Below the pieces are notes generated by a model that saw only the letters and a program-made list of their open reading frames with translations, ran no database searches and was not told the DNA's origin. Positions 23,715 through 32,398 of a stretch of DNA of 46,083 bases are shown piece by piece. Made by a program: the position numbers and the translations under genes. Source of the stretch: JBMOMT01 sp049324835 (GTDB taxonomy: Bacteria > Chloroflexota > Anaerolineae > CAYNKW01); contig JBMOMT010000069.1 in NCBI GenBank assembly GCA_049324835.1, positions 1 through 46,083 of the forward strand. Reading direction: 5' to 3'. Position 1 is the first letter of the stretch. Every line of letters starts with the position of its first letter.

Positions 23715-23858
23715 GACTGCTCACTCTCCCGCAGGCTCTGGCAGGGGCATGGCATGCCTCCTTATGCTGCTGGATTTTGCAGGTTTACCGAATCCAATCG
23801 GCTAAATGGTGGCATGGGATGACCGATTTTAGCCTGCGGGAAAGTAGGCCGGGCAATT
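23715..23858 (-). repeat. MITE-like repeat, copy 2 (inverted)
   Basis: A 144-bp element. Its reverse complement follows copy 1 closely: CCCGCAGGCTAAAAT after the left end, CATCCCATGCCA in the middle, AAGGAGGCATGCCATGCCCC, then GAGCCTGCGGGAGAGTGAGC at the right end. It borders the left side of the oriC-like region. Confidence 0.7.
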
Positions 23859-24246
23859 ATCCCTGATTCAGTATAACACGGTTTTGAATTCCTGACCAAA
23901 AGACTCGAATGGAAGGATGCCGGATCATGTTTTATATAGTAGTTAGCAGCAGTAGGGCTTGTGGAAACGGGGATAATTGCATCGATTGGAGTTATTCCCC
24001 CAACCGGTGGGCGTTTCTCGAGTTGCTTTCTACCAGGGGTATTGCTGGCAAGGTTTGAGGTTTTCCAATGGTTTGTGGATAGTGTTTTCAAACGGCGCAG
24101 TCCGGGTCCATACAACATCTTGGGGCTTTGAGTCTGTGCTGCCCTGTTTGCGCGAATTCCCACTCGCCTCCGGCGGTGAGTTATCCCCAATTCGGGGCAA
24201 TTATCCACAGTTATCCTCAAGTTATCCACATTTTACTGGGAAATCG
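23859..24246. other. oriC: Probable chromosomal replication origin (oriC)
   Basis: No gene is evident in this 390-bp stretch between ridA and dnaA. A cluster of DnaA-box 9-mers sits at the right end: TTATCCCCA (24181), TTATCCACA (24201, perfect), TTATCCTCA (24211) and TTATCCACA (24222, perfect). Further near matches are TGTGGATAG at 24074 (reverse) and TTATCCCTG at 23857. An AT-rich patch around 23926-23946 (TTTTATATAGTAG) could be the unwinding element. It lies on the 3' side of dnaA. MITE-like copies bracket it on both sides. Confidence 0.75.
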
Positions 24247-24380
24247 TAACTGCTCAGCCTACCCTCACACGCAGGCTAAAATCGTTCATCCTGTCCGATG
24301 ATCTAGCCAACTGGACGCTGGCGAATCGGCAAATTGCGGCAGCAGGGGCGCGGCATTGCCGTGCCCCCCAACCGCGTAAC
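24247..24380 (+). repeat. MITE-like repeat, copy 3 (right end degenerate)
   Basis: Starts TAACTGCTCAGCCTACCCTC like copy 1 and keeps GCAGGCTAAAA, TTCATCC, GAATC, GCAAA and GCAT...TGCCCC in register. The right terminal repeat is lost or replaced by AACCGCGTAAC. It fills the gap between the DnaA boxes and the dnaA stop. Confidence 0.6.
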
Positions 24381-24406
24381 TTTTGACCAAGACAAAAGAG
24401 GCTTCA

Positions 24407-25744
24407 TCAGTGCTTGCCGTTGCCGTAAAGTCGCTCGCGGAGGGTCATGATCTCGCTGCGTAGTTTGGGGTCTTCTTCTATCAGGGCGGCGATTCTCTCA
24501 TAACCATGCAGAACAGTGGTGTGGTCGCGGCTACCCAGCAGCTCGCCGATCTGAGGCAGCGAGGCCTGGGTTTCCTCTCGCGCCAGGTACATACACACCT
24601 GCCGGGGGTGAGAGACATCTTTGCTGCGGCTTCGGCCAATCAGGTCCTGCGTATCCACGCCGTAAAAATCGCAGACGGTATCCAGAACTGCCTGGGGGAC
24701 AAGATCGCTTTTGCGAGGCATGTAATCGTTCAGACTGGCCTCGGCTACCGCCCGGGTGAGAGGCATCTTGATCAGCACCGCGTGGGCCACCATGCGGTTG
24801 AGTGCGCCCTCGAGCTCTCTGACGTTACTCTGCACCCGTTGGGCGATCCAGTCCAGCACGTCGTCTGGCACGGGCAGGGGTTGATTTTCGGCCTTGAAGC
24901 GCAGGATGGCAATGCGTGTTTCCAGCGGGGGGGGCTGAATATCGGCAATGAGACCACCCTCAAAACGTGATCTCAGCCGGTCTTCTAACGTCAGAATGGC
25001 CTTGGGCGCCCGGTCGCTGGTCATGACGACCTGACGGCCGGCGGCGTGGAGGGTGTTGAAGGTGTGGAAAAACTCTTCCTGAGTGCTCTCTTTGCCGGCG
25101 ATAAATTGGATATCGTCGATGAGTAGCACATCCAACGAACGGTAGCGCTCACGGAACTCTACCGTGGTCTGGGTGCGAATGGCATTGATCAGATCGTTGG
25201 TGAAATCTTCCGAGGGCACGTAACGCACCTTGAGGCCCTGACGCAGCCCAAAGTTGCCGATGGCGTGCAGCAAATGTGTTTTGCCCAAGCCCACCCCACC
25301 GTAGAGGAAAAGGGGGTTGTAGGCTGTAGCCGGGTTTTCGGCCACAGCGCGTGAGGCGGCGTAGGCCAGTTGATTGGCCGGCCCAACCACAAACTGATCA
25401 AAGGTGTAATGCGGCAACAACCGCTGGTGAGGTTCGTCGCGTGTGGCAGAACGCTTCCACAAAGGGCCAGGGTCGGCGGCTTCTTCCACCGGCGACCAAA
25501 CCACAAAAGACACGCCCACCGAACGGCCCATGCATTTGGTCAGTGTACGTTTGATCAGAGCCTGCAATCGATTTTCCAGCCAGTCTTTGGCAAAGGCGCT
25601 GTGCACGCCGATGGTAAACTCGCCGTCTTCATAAGATAACACCCGCGTGTCTTTTACCCAGGTTTCAAACGTGGCCCGGGTGACCTGCATTTGTAATTCA
25701 CCCAATGCCGTTTGCCAGATTTGCTCTGCCTGCGCTTTTTTCAT
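24407..25744 (-). CDS. dnaA: Chromosomal replication initiator protein DnaA
   Basis: 445 residues, normal length. Binds DnaA boxes in oriC and opens the duplex. Domain I (about 1-85) starts WQTALGELQMQVTRATFETWV. The AAA+ core has Walker A GGVGLGKTH (149-157) and Walker B VLLIDDIQF (207-215), with TSDRAPK and LEDRLRSRFEGG downstream. Domain IV ends with the DnaA-box signature LPQIGELLGSRDHTTVLHGYERI. The start is ATG 25744. Unusually for many bacteria, dnaN is not next door. It is transcribed toward the origin, and its own 3' end is 27 bp from a MITE-like copy. Confidence 0.97.
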   Translation of the reverse strand: MKKAQAEQIWQTALGELQMQVTRATFETWVKDTRVLSYEDGEFTIGVHSAFAKDWLENRLQALIKRTLTKCMGRSVGVSFVVWSPVEEAADPGPLWKRSATRDEPHQRLLPHYTFDQFVVGPANQLAYAASRAVAENPATAYNPLFLYGGVGLGKTHLLHAIGNFGLRQGLKVRYVPSEDFTNDLINAIRTQTTVEFRERYRSLDVLLIDDIQFIAGKESTQEEFFHTFNTLHAAGRQVVMTSDRAPKAILTLEDRLRSRFEGGLIADIQPPPLETRIAILRFKAENQPLPVPDDVLDWIAQRVQSNVRELEGALNRMVAHAVLIKMPLTRAVAEASLNDYMPRKSDLVPQAVLDTVCDFYGVDTQDLIGRSRSKDVSHPRQVCMYLAREETQASLPQIGELLGSRDHTTVLHGYERIAALIEEDPKLRSEIMTLRERLYGNGKH

Positions 25745-26396
25745 GGCTTTGCTCCAGATGGCCTCGCGCTGTTTCGGTAGAGTGCACAGTATACAGGTCT
25801 CCAGGTAACACGAATCTACCTGCCGGTGCTTTGGAATGGCGCTATCAACTTGGCTGGCGGTTCAACCGATTCTGATCGAAATTTGTGGACACAACAACAC
25901 GGTGCATTCGGCTGAGGGGAAGATGGGCTTAGGGCAAAGAAACTGCACAAATCTGAGGAGAGCCATACCGGCTCTGGTGCGCCGGTAGCCGTTTCTTTCA
26001 GGGGAGACAAGTCTGAGCCAATAGACCTTTTTTGTAATCAACCCCCTTGGCCATCTCTTCAGCCTGATCAACATTTTACCAAATGTCAGTCTGTTTGACA
26101 AGAGCCTGGGTCGAAAAACACGCCAAAAGCGGGCTTGCAGCACCCATCCACGCTACTCATTGGGGCAGAGCCTCTTGCAGGGTTCTGTATCTAGGGGGCA
26201 AAAACAAAACCTTAAAGAATTGGCAGGCTAAATTATTAAGCTATGTTATGGCGATTGAATTGTCCTTCGACTGGGCTTGTGGTATACTATGGCCGGCGCG
26301 CTGGTTTGGGATCGAGCGAGCTGGCGCGCCGAGGGCTTTTGAGGGGAGGAGGAGCTGTAGGTCGTGGAGGCCGATACTCCTGGAGGAGTTGCATCG
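25745..26396. promoter_or_regulatory. Divergent region dnaA / DUF4015 gene
   Basis: No supported gene in these 650 bases; the small ORFs here look random. For dnaA (minus) the best promoter is TTGTCA (26101-26096), 17 bp, TAAAAT (26078-26073), giving a leader of about 320 nt. The leader holds a 7-bp hairpin, TACCGGC/GCCGGTA (25966-25972 with 25981-25987), and a TGTGGACAC DnaA-box-like site at 25884-25892. For the plus gene, TTGTCC (26260-26265), 17 bp, TATACT (26283-26288). Confidence 0.5.
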
Positions 26397-29132
26397 ATGT
26401 CGACCAAGCGCCATGACCTGTTGCCCTCGCTGAGCTTTTTCACGCTGCTGGGGTTTCTGCTGCTGTCTCTGCTTTTTATGGCCCGGCAGTCGGTGGAGGT
26501 GAGGGTTTACGATGCCCGCACGGGCTATTTGCTGCCCCACGCCGCCGTCGAAAATACAACCCCCGCCCGACGACAGTCTACACCCACGGGAGCGGTGTTT
26601 CTCGGCGTCAATCGCCGCCTGTCTGTGAATGTCTCCGCACCGGGTTTTCTGCCTGCTCGTGCGGTGTGGCAGTCACCTCATCTCTGGACACTCCACAGCC
26701 TCTTGCGAGTCTCCCTTTTACCCACACAACTGACCGGCCAGGTGCGTGATGCCAGGACCGGCCTGCCCCTGGCGGGCGCAACGGCCACAATCGATGCGCA
26801 GCAGTCGATAACAGGTGACGCCGGCCAGTTTCGGCTGGAAAACGTGATCGGCGATGCGTCGCTGCTCGTCGAGCGTGATGGCTACCGGCCCTGGCAGGGC
26901 GCGATCTCGTGGCAGACAAATCTGCTCGATGGTCAGATGTTGATCGTCGATCTGCTGCCAGACGAGGTCACCGGTCAGGTGCGCCGGCAGGACAGCGGCC
27001 AGCCTGTGCCGGGCGTAATGGTTTTTGCCTCCGGGCAGCAGGTGCGCACCGATGTTGCCGGACGTTTCGTTTTGCACCGTCTGGAGAGGGGCGATCCTGT
27101 CGCCGTGAACCGTTACGGCTTCTGGCCTGCCGAGGTGACCTACGATGGCCATCCACTGGACATTCATCTCCAACCGGATGGGGTCGAGGGCCTGGTTCGC
27201 TGGGCCGAGACAGGCCAGCCCCTGGCGGGCGTCACGGTCAGTGCGGGTGATCAGCAATGGGTTACCCAGGCAGACGGACGATTTCGATTACACCGTCTGC
27301 GCCAGGGAGATTCGATCCACCTGACGTGTGAGGGCTATTGGCCGCGTGAATTGATCTACGAGGCTTTGCCCGTCGATGTGTCGCTCCAGGATCGGCGGGT
27401 GAGGGTGTTGGTGCGCTCGGCGTTGGACGACGTGGCGCTCACTGGCCTGGAAGTCTGGCGCGAAGGTCGGCCACTGGCGGCGGTATCGCCTGGCACATTC
27501 GAGCTGCCCGCCTGCCGGAGTGACGAGTGGCTGGAAGCCTCGGCCGACGGCCACCTGGCCCTGCGTGTAGCGCCCTGCGCGGCGATAGATGAGACCACGG
27601 CAACGGTCCAACACCTTCAGGTGCTGCTCCAACCCCGCCCGTTGACGGTGACGGTGCGAGATGCCTACGCCGGTTGGCCGCTGGCCGGGGCAACCGTTGC
27701 CGCTTCTCTGACCAGAACGACCGACGCCCTGGGACAGGCGGCGCTGGCTCCGGCCATGCCGGGCATGGCCGTGGCCGTGGATCACCCTGGTTATGCCGCT
27801 ACAACGGCGCGGTACGATGGTCAGAGCTCCGAGATGACGGTATCTCTGGTGCCAGCAAGTATTCGCGGCATGGTGATCGATGCCGTGACAGGCCGGCCCC
27901 TGGCCGGTGCGGCTTTGCGGCGCGATGGACAGACGCTGCTGCGCACCGGCGACGATGGCCTCTTTTACCTGGCCGCCTACAGCCCGATGACGATGACCGT
28001 GCGCCTGCCCGGTTATCGTCTGACCCAGGTGCGCATCGATGCGCCGCCGCTCTCGGCTGTGCCGGTGAACTGCCCTGATACAGGCCAGGACACCGCCCTG
28101 TGCTGGCAGATCGGCCTGGAACCTTTTCAGGTGCGCGGCGTTTACATTCCTTTTGGGCTGCTCTATGCCCGCGAGCGCACCCTGGCGATCCTGGATATGG
28201 TATCGACCACTGGGCTGAACGCTGTGGTGGTCGATGTGAAAGGTGATCGGGGCTACCTGGCCTACGCCAGCGAACTGGACACAGCAGTGGAATTGGGTGT
28301 CTCGGCGCGGGGGGTGATGGACATCCACGAGTTCTTGGATCTCTGTCACCAGAGGGGCATTTACACCGTTGCGCGGCTGGTTGTGTTCAAAGACAACCCT
28401 CTGTCTCACGGCAGGCCAGACCTGGCGGTCAAACAGGCCGATGGCACGGTATGGCTGGATCGAGAAAAGCTGGGCTGGGCCAATCCTTACCGCGAAGAGG
28501 TTTGGGAATACAACATCGGCATCGCTCGTGAGGTGGCGTTGTTGGGTTTCGACGAGATACAACTGGACTATGTGCGCTTTCCATCGGATGGTGATCTGAA
28601 CCAGATCGTCTACGAGCAAGAGGATTCGCCGGACAACAAGGCCACAGCCATTCGCACTTTTGTGGCCCGCATGCAACAGGCGTTGGAAGCATACGATGTG
28701 TTTCTCTCGGCAGATGTCTTTGGGCTGACGCTGGTGGTGGAGCCGCAGAGTGGCATGGGCATTGGCCAACGGGTGATCGACATTGCCCCTCACGTAGATT
28801 ATCTGTGTCCCATGGTGTATCCTTCCACGTTTATCCCCGGCAACCTGGGCCTGGACAACCCTTCGTTGCACCCCTACCAGGTGGTGTCGCAGAGTCTGCT
28901 CCGAGGCATGGAACTGACCTCGACGCTCATCCGCCCCTGGCTTCAGGCCTATTCCCTGGGCGGCGTGACGTACGATCTGGTGCGTCAGGCCAGACAACGG
29001 TTTGCTGCCGAGGCCGTGGGCGCCTGGGGCTGGACCTATTGGAACGCCAGCGGGCGTTACGACGAACGTCTGTTTGCCAGCCTCGACGATATCCGTCACA
29101 ACGCCGACGGCAAAAGCCGGTCAGCCGAGTAG
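26397..29132 (+). CDS. Surface protein with carboxypeptidase-regulatory-like repeats and DUF4015 glycosidase-like domain
   Basis: 911 residues from ATG 26397 (TGGAGGAG upstream). An N-terminal membrane anchor (about 11-30, LSFFTLLGFLLLSLLFM) is followed by at least six repeats of about 70-80 residues of the form V-x-DAxTGxPLAGATVxxxxQxxxTDxxGxFxL, i.e. carboxypeptidase-regulatory-like beta-sandwiches. From about residue 578 to the end lies a DUF4015 (putative glycoside hydrolase) TIM-barrel: RGVYIPFGLLYA, NAVVVDVKGDRGYLAY, DEIQLDYVRFPSDG, LCPMVYPSTF and GAWGWTYWNASG. The acidic residues in DEIQLDYVRFP are likely active-site residues. It probably acts on extracellular or wall glycans; the substrate is unknown. 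Confidence 0.8.
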   Translation: MSTKRHDLLPSLSFFTLLGFLLLSLLFMARQSVEVRVYDARTGYLLPHAAVENTTPARRQSTPTGAVFLGVNRRLSVNVSAPGFLPARAVWQSPHLWTLHSLLRVSLLPTQLTGQVRDARTGLPLAGATATIDAQQSITGDAGQFRLENVIGDASLLVERDGYRPWQGAISWQTNLLDGQMLIVDLLPDEVTGQVRRQDSGQPVPGVMVFASGQQVRTDVAGRFVLHRLERGDPVAVNRYGFWPAEVTYDGHPLDIHLQPDGVEGLVRWAETGQPLAGVTVSAGDQQWVTQADGRFRLHRLRQGDSIHLTCEGYWPRELIYEALPVDVSLQDRRVRVLVRSALDDVALTGLEVWREGRPLAAVSPGTFELPACRSDEWLEASADGHLALRVAPCAAIDETTATVQHLQVLLQPRPLTVTVRDAYAGWPLAGATVAASLTRTTDALGQAALAPAMPGMAVAVDHPGYAATTARYDGQSSEMTVSLVPASIRGMVIDAVTGRPLAGAALRRDGQTLLRTGDDGLFYLAAYSPMTMTVRLPGYRLTQVRIDAPPLSAVPVNCPDTGQDTALCWQIGLEPFQVRGVYIPFGLLYARERTLAILDMVSTTGLNAVVVDVKGDRGYLAYASELDTAVELGVSARGVMDIHEFLDLCHQRGIYTVARLVVFKDNPLSHGRPDLAVKQADGTVWLDREKLGWANPYREEVWEYNIGIAREVALLGFDEIQLDYVRFPSDGDLNQIVYEQEDSPDNKATAIRTFVARMQQALEAYDVFLSADVFGLTLVVEPQSGMGIGQRVIDIAPHVDYLCPMVYPSTFIPGNLGLDNPSLHPYQVVSQSLLRGMELTSTLIRPWLQAYSLGGVTYDLVRQARQRFAAEAVGAWGWTYWNASGRYDERLFASLDDIRHNADGKSRSAE

Positions 29133-29176
29133 ATCGACGCCTTTCTGCGTCTCCCGGATCGGATGGCGACATTTAT

Positions 29177-29205
29177 TTGCCTGATCGGCCACTCTGTGAT
29201 ATACT
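29177..29205 (+). promoter_or_regulatory. Sigma-70 promoter of rpsB-tsf-pyrH-frr
   Basis: TTGCCT (29177-29182), a 17-bp spacer and extended -10 TGATATACT ending at 29205. The leader to ATG 29341 is about 130 nt. Confidence 0.7.
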
Positions 29206-29241
29206 TGGCGGTCGAGTCGTTCACACTATCAAGCACGTCTC

Positions 29242-29309
29242 CCGATCGCCGGGGCCGTGCCGGGCTATCGCTGATGCGCCTGCCCGGTTCCCCGGTCGAT
29301 GTGAGGGAG
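29242..29309 (+). promoter_or_regulatory. Structured leader of rpsB, possible S2 autoregulation element
   Basis: An outer stem pairs GATCGCCGGGG with CCCCGGTCGAT (one mismatch) and an inner one pairs CCGGGC with GCCCGG. The fold lies between the promoter and the rpsB ribosome-binding site, where S2 is known to repress its own operon in other bacteria. Confidence 0.45.
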
Positions 29310-29340
29310 GCGGAAGACACAAAACGGGAAAGGAAGTAAA

Positions 29341-30174
29341 ATGGCAGTTGTAACGATGAAAGCGCTCCTGGAGACGGGCGTTCATTTTGGGCACCGGAGG
29401 CGCCGGTGGAATCCCAAAATGAAGCCCTATATCTTTACGGAGCGCAACGGCATTCACATCATTGATCTCCAGCAGACCACCGTCGCGCTGGAAAAGGCCT
29501 ACAATCTGGTGCGAGACACCGTGGCCGATGGCGGCAGCATCCTGTTCGTGGGCACCAAACGCCAGGCCCAGGACGCCATTGCCGAACACGCGCAGCGTTG
29601 TGGCATGCCCTACGTCAATAGACGTTGGCTGGGCGGCACACTCACCAACTGGCGCACCATCCGGCAGCGCATCGAACACTTGAAACGCCTGGAAGAGCGT
29701 CGAGATCAGGGCGAGTTTGCCTTGCTGACCAAAAAAGAAGCCCTCAGGCTTAACCGGGAAATCGAAAAGCTGCACGAGCGGCTGGGTGGCATCAAGGACA
29801 TGAAAACGATGCCCAACCTGATCTTTATCACCGATGTTCGCCGCGAGTACATTGCCGTCAGTGAGGCAAACAAACTCAACGTGCCCGTCATTGCCATGGT
29901 GGACACCAATTGTGATCCAGACCCCATCGATCTGATTATCCCGGCCAACGATGATGCCATCCGCGCCAATCGACTCATCATTGGCAAGATAGCCGATGCA
30001 GCAGTAGAAGGCATTTCGATGCGCAAGGCGGTAGAAGCGGGTGAAGCCGAAGAAGATCTGGTCGAGGATGAGGACGCGCGGTATCTGGGCGAATCCACCC
30101 TGGCCAAGATCGCGGCCATGGTCGACGATGAAGATGAAGTCGACTACGACGATGATTATGACGACGAGGAATAG
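29341..30174 (+). CDS. rpsB: 30S ribosomal protein S2
   Basis: 277 residues, slightly long because of an acidic C-terminal tail (DDEDEVDYDDDYDDEE). Standard S2 features: MKALLETGVHFGHRRRRWNPKMKPYIF, FVGTKRQAQDAIAEHA, RWLGGTLTNWRTIRQRI and VIAMVDTNCDPDPIDLIIPANDDA. S2 joins the small subunit late and is needed for mRNA binding with S1. ATG 29341 with GGAAAGGAAG upstream. First gene of the rpsB-tsf-pyrH-frr cluster. Confidence 0.96.
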   Translation: MAVVTMKALLETGVHFGHRRRRWNPKMKPYIFTERNGIHIIDLQQTTVALEKAYNLVRDTVADGGSILFVGTKRQAQDAIAEHAQRCGMPYVNRRWLGGTLTNWRTIRQRIEHLKRLEERRDQGEFALLTKKEALRLNREIEKLHERLGGIKDMKTMPNLIFITDVRREYIAVSEANKLNVPVIAMVDTNCDPDPIDLIIPANDDAIRANRLIIGKIADAAVEGISMRKAVEAGEAEEDLVEDEDARYLGESTLAKIAAMVDDEDEVDYDDDYDDEE

Positions 30175-30204
30175 CTCGGTTGTGTCACTTGAGGAGAAAA
30201 GGCG

Positions 30205-30798
30205 TTGACTATTACATCTGATATGGTAAAAGAGTTGCGCCAGGCCACTGGCGCAGGTATTCTGGATTGCAAAAAAGCTCTAGAAGCTCACGACGGCGAT
30301 TTCGACAGGGCGGCCGAGTTTTTGCGAGAAAAGGGTCTGGCCAAGGTTGCTAAAAAGGCCAGCCGCGCGGCCAGCGATGGCGTCATCGGGGTCTATGTGC
30401 ACCAGGGAAACCGTATCGCAGCCATGGTTGAACTGAACTGCGAGACAGACTTTGTGGCGCGAACGGACGAATTTCAGATGTTGGCCCACGATCTGGCCAT
30501 GCAGGTGGCCGCATCTCGGCCCGAGTACCTCTCGCGTCAGGATGTGCCAGAACAGGTCATCGACGCAGAGAAGCAGATCTATCGCGCCCAGATGGTCGAT
30601 GAGAAAAAGCCGGAGCACATTCAGGATCGTATCGTCGAGGGCAAGCTGGAAAAATTCTTCCAGGAGACCTGTCTTTTGGAGCAGTCCTTTATCAGGGACG
30701 AGGGCATGTCTGTTCAGGATCTGCTCAACGATGCCATTGCCCGACTCGGTGAAAACATCGTCCTCAGCCGCTTTGTGCGTTACGAGATAGGCCAATAG
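30205..30798 (+). CDS. tsf: Elongation factor Ts
   Basis: 197 residues from TTG 30205 with GAGGAGAAAAGG upstream. Nucleotide-exchange factor for EF-Tu. It has the N-terminal UBA-like helix (VKELRQATGAGILDCKKAL) and the EF-Tu contact motif VELNCETDFVARTDEF. It is the short form (about 200 residues) seen in Thermus and Chloroflexota, with one dimerisation subdomain instead of the two in E. coli. 30 bp after rpsB. Confidence 0.95.
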   Translation: MTITSDMVKELRQATGAGILDCKKALEAHDGDFDRAAEFLREKGLAKVAKKASRAASDGVIGVYVHQGNRIAAMVELNCETDFVARTDEFQMLAHDLAMQVAASRPEYLSRQDVPEQVIDAEKQIYRAQMVDEKKPEHIQDRIVEGKLEKFFQETCLLEQSFIRDEGMSVQDLLNDAIARLGENIVLSRFVRYEIGQ

Positions 30799-30851
30799 AC
30801 GGGACGTTCTCCCGGCGCGTTGAATCTGTGGCGAATCTGGGGGTAAGTGCT

Positions 30852-31568
30852 TTGCAAGAAGTCAAGTATCGACGTATCCTGCTCAAGTTGGGTGGTGAGG
30901 CGCTTGCCGGCTCGGAAGGTTACGGCATCGATCCTCACCAGGCCCAGAACCTGGCCGCCACCATCAAACAACTGCGCTCTTTTGAGATCGAGATAGCCAT
31001 CGTGTTGGGCGCGGGCAACGTATGGCGCGGCAAAGATGGTCTGGCTCATGGCATGGAACGGGCCACGGCGGATCACATGGGTATGCTGGCCACGGTGATG
31101 AACTCGCTGGCCCTCCAGGATGCACTGGAGAGAAGTGGCGTCGTCACCCGGGTGCAGACGGCCATCGAGATGCGGGCCATGGCCGAGCCTTACATCCGGC
31201 TGCGGGCCATCCGTCACCTGGAAAAGGGGCGGGTCGTTATCCTTGGGGCCGGCACGGGCAACCCCTACTTTACCACCGATACCGCGGCTGCCCTGCGGGC
31301 CATGGAGATCAACGCCGATGTGTTGATCAAGGCCACCAAGGTGGATGCTATTTACGATTCGGACCCCAAGATCAACCCCGGCGCCAGGCGTTTCGACCGC
31401 CTGACCTACATCGAAGCGCTCAATTTGCGGGTGGGGGTGATGGATTCTACGGCCATCTCACTTTGTATGGACAACGATCTGCCCATCGTGGTGGTCGATC
31501 TCTGGTCGCCCAACAGCATCCAAAAAGTCATCGTGGGCGAGCCGGTGGGGACGATGATATCACGCTGA
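30852..31568 (+). CDS. pyrH: Uridylate (UMP) kinase
   Basis: Phosphorylates UMP to UDP, first step toward UTP and CTP. The frame opens at GTG 30828, but TTG 30852 (protein MQEVKYRRILLKLGGEAL) has GGGGG 7 bp upstream and matches the usual family N-terminus, so it is preferred; 238 residues. Signatures are the amino-acid-kinase loop LLKLGGEALAG, VLGAGNVWRGK, ADHMGMLATVMNSLAL, GAGTGNPYFTTDTAAALRA and KATKVDAIYDSDPK. Hexameric bacterial type, regulated by GTP and UTP in other species. Third gene in the cluster. Confidence 0.93.
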   Translation: MQEVKYRRILLKLGGEALAGSEGYGIDPHQAQNLAATIKQLRSFEIEIAIVLGAGNVWRGKDGLAHGMERATADHMGMLATVMNSLALQDALERSGVVTRVQTAIEMRAMAEPYIRLRAIRHLEKGRVVILGAGTGNPYFTTDTAAALRAMEINADVLIKATKVDAIYDSDPKINPGARRFDRLTYIEALNLRVGVMDSTAISLCMDNDLPIVVVDLWSPNSIQKVIVGEPVGTMISR

Positions 31569-31620
31569 GTGTTTGGGGGACGACAGGCGGCATCTGAATC
31601 GTTGAAATGGGGGAGAGAGC

Positions 31621-32178
31621 ATGCTCAAAGACCTGCTGCAGGAGCTCGATGGGCGCATGAACGCCGCCGTGGAGGCCTTGCGCAACGATCTGGTGACCAT
31701 TCGTACCGGCAGGGCGTCGCCGGCCCTGGTGGAGCGGCTGCCGGTGGAGTATTATGGCTCCCTGACGCCTCTCAACCAGATTGCTTCCATCTCGGCGCCG
31801 GAACCGCGTCTGCTGACCATTCGTCCATGGGATGCCTCGGCGCTTTCGGCTATCGAAAAAGCCATCTTGAAATCGGAACTGGGCCTCACGCCTCAGAACG
31901 ACGGCAAGTTGATTCGCCTGTCGATCCCTCGCTTGAGTGAGGAGCGACGCCGTGAACTGGTCAAAATTGTCCAGAGGCGCGTCGAAGACGGCAAGGTGGC
32001 CCTGCGCAACATTCGGCGCGAAGCCATCGACGATCTGCGTAGCTTCGAGAAGGAAAAGCTGATCACAGAGGACGAGCTTCACAAGGGGCGAGATCAAATC
32101 CAAGAGATCGTCGATAACTTTTCGACCCGGATGGACGAACTGGGTCGGTACAAAGAGCAAGAGATCCTGGAGATCTAG
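31621..32178 (+). CDS. frr: Ribosome recycling factor
   Basis: 185 residues, exact family size. With EF-G it splits the post-termination ribosome. Clear matches: NDLVTIRTGRASPALVERLPVEYYG, PLNQIASISAPEPRLLTIRPWD, LTPQNDGKLIRLSIPRLSEERR and a long C-terminal helix (DELHKGRDQIQEIVDNF). ATG 31621 follows GGGGGAGAGAGC. Last gene before the terminator at 32274. Confidence 0.96.
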   Translation: MLKDLLQELDGRMNAAVEALRNDLVTIRTGRASPALVERLPVEYYGSLTPLNQIASISAPEPRLLTIRPWDASALSAIEKAILKSELGLTPQNDGKLIRLSIPRLSEERRRELVKIVQRRVEDGKVALRNIRREAIDDLRSFEKEKLITEDELHKGRDQIQEIVDNFSTRMDELGRYKEQEILEI

Positions 32179-32273
32179 TATTCAGATGGATGTCAGGCCA
32201 GGTTCGTGTGAAGGGCGATCAGCCACGCCTCGATCATATCCAGCGTGAGGTTGGCCCAAAAGCTCTGTTGCTG

Positions 32274-32320
32274 AAGGACAGAACGTCGTCGGGGGTTGGG
32301 GCGATGTTCTGTCCTTTTTC
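32274..32320 (+). terminator. Intrinsic terminator after frr
   Basis: AAGGACAGAAC (32274-32284) pairs with GTTCTGTCCTT (32306-32316); T-rich sequence follows (TTTTTC). It closes the rpsB operon. The rest of 32179-32398 shows nothing else. Confidence 0.8.
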
Positions 32321-32398
32321 TGCCTCACCGTTCTGGTCGAATCGATCCTGGCCGGGGGAATGCCAGAAAGGGGCTGATGTGGAAAGGATCGGGTGCAT

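Noticed and set aside
23762..24249. ORFs on both strands in the oriC-like region
   Set aside because: They overlap DnaA boxes and the MITE-like repeat and lack start signals or recognisable protein features.
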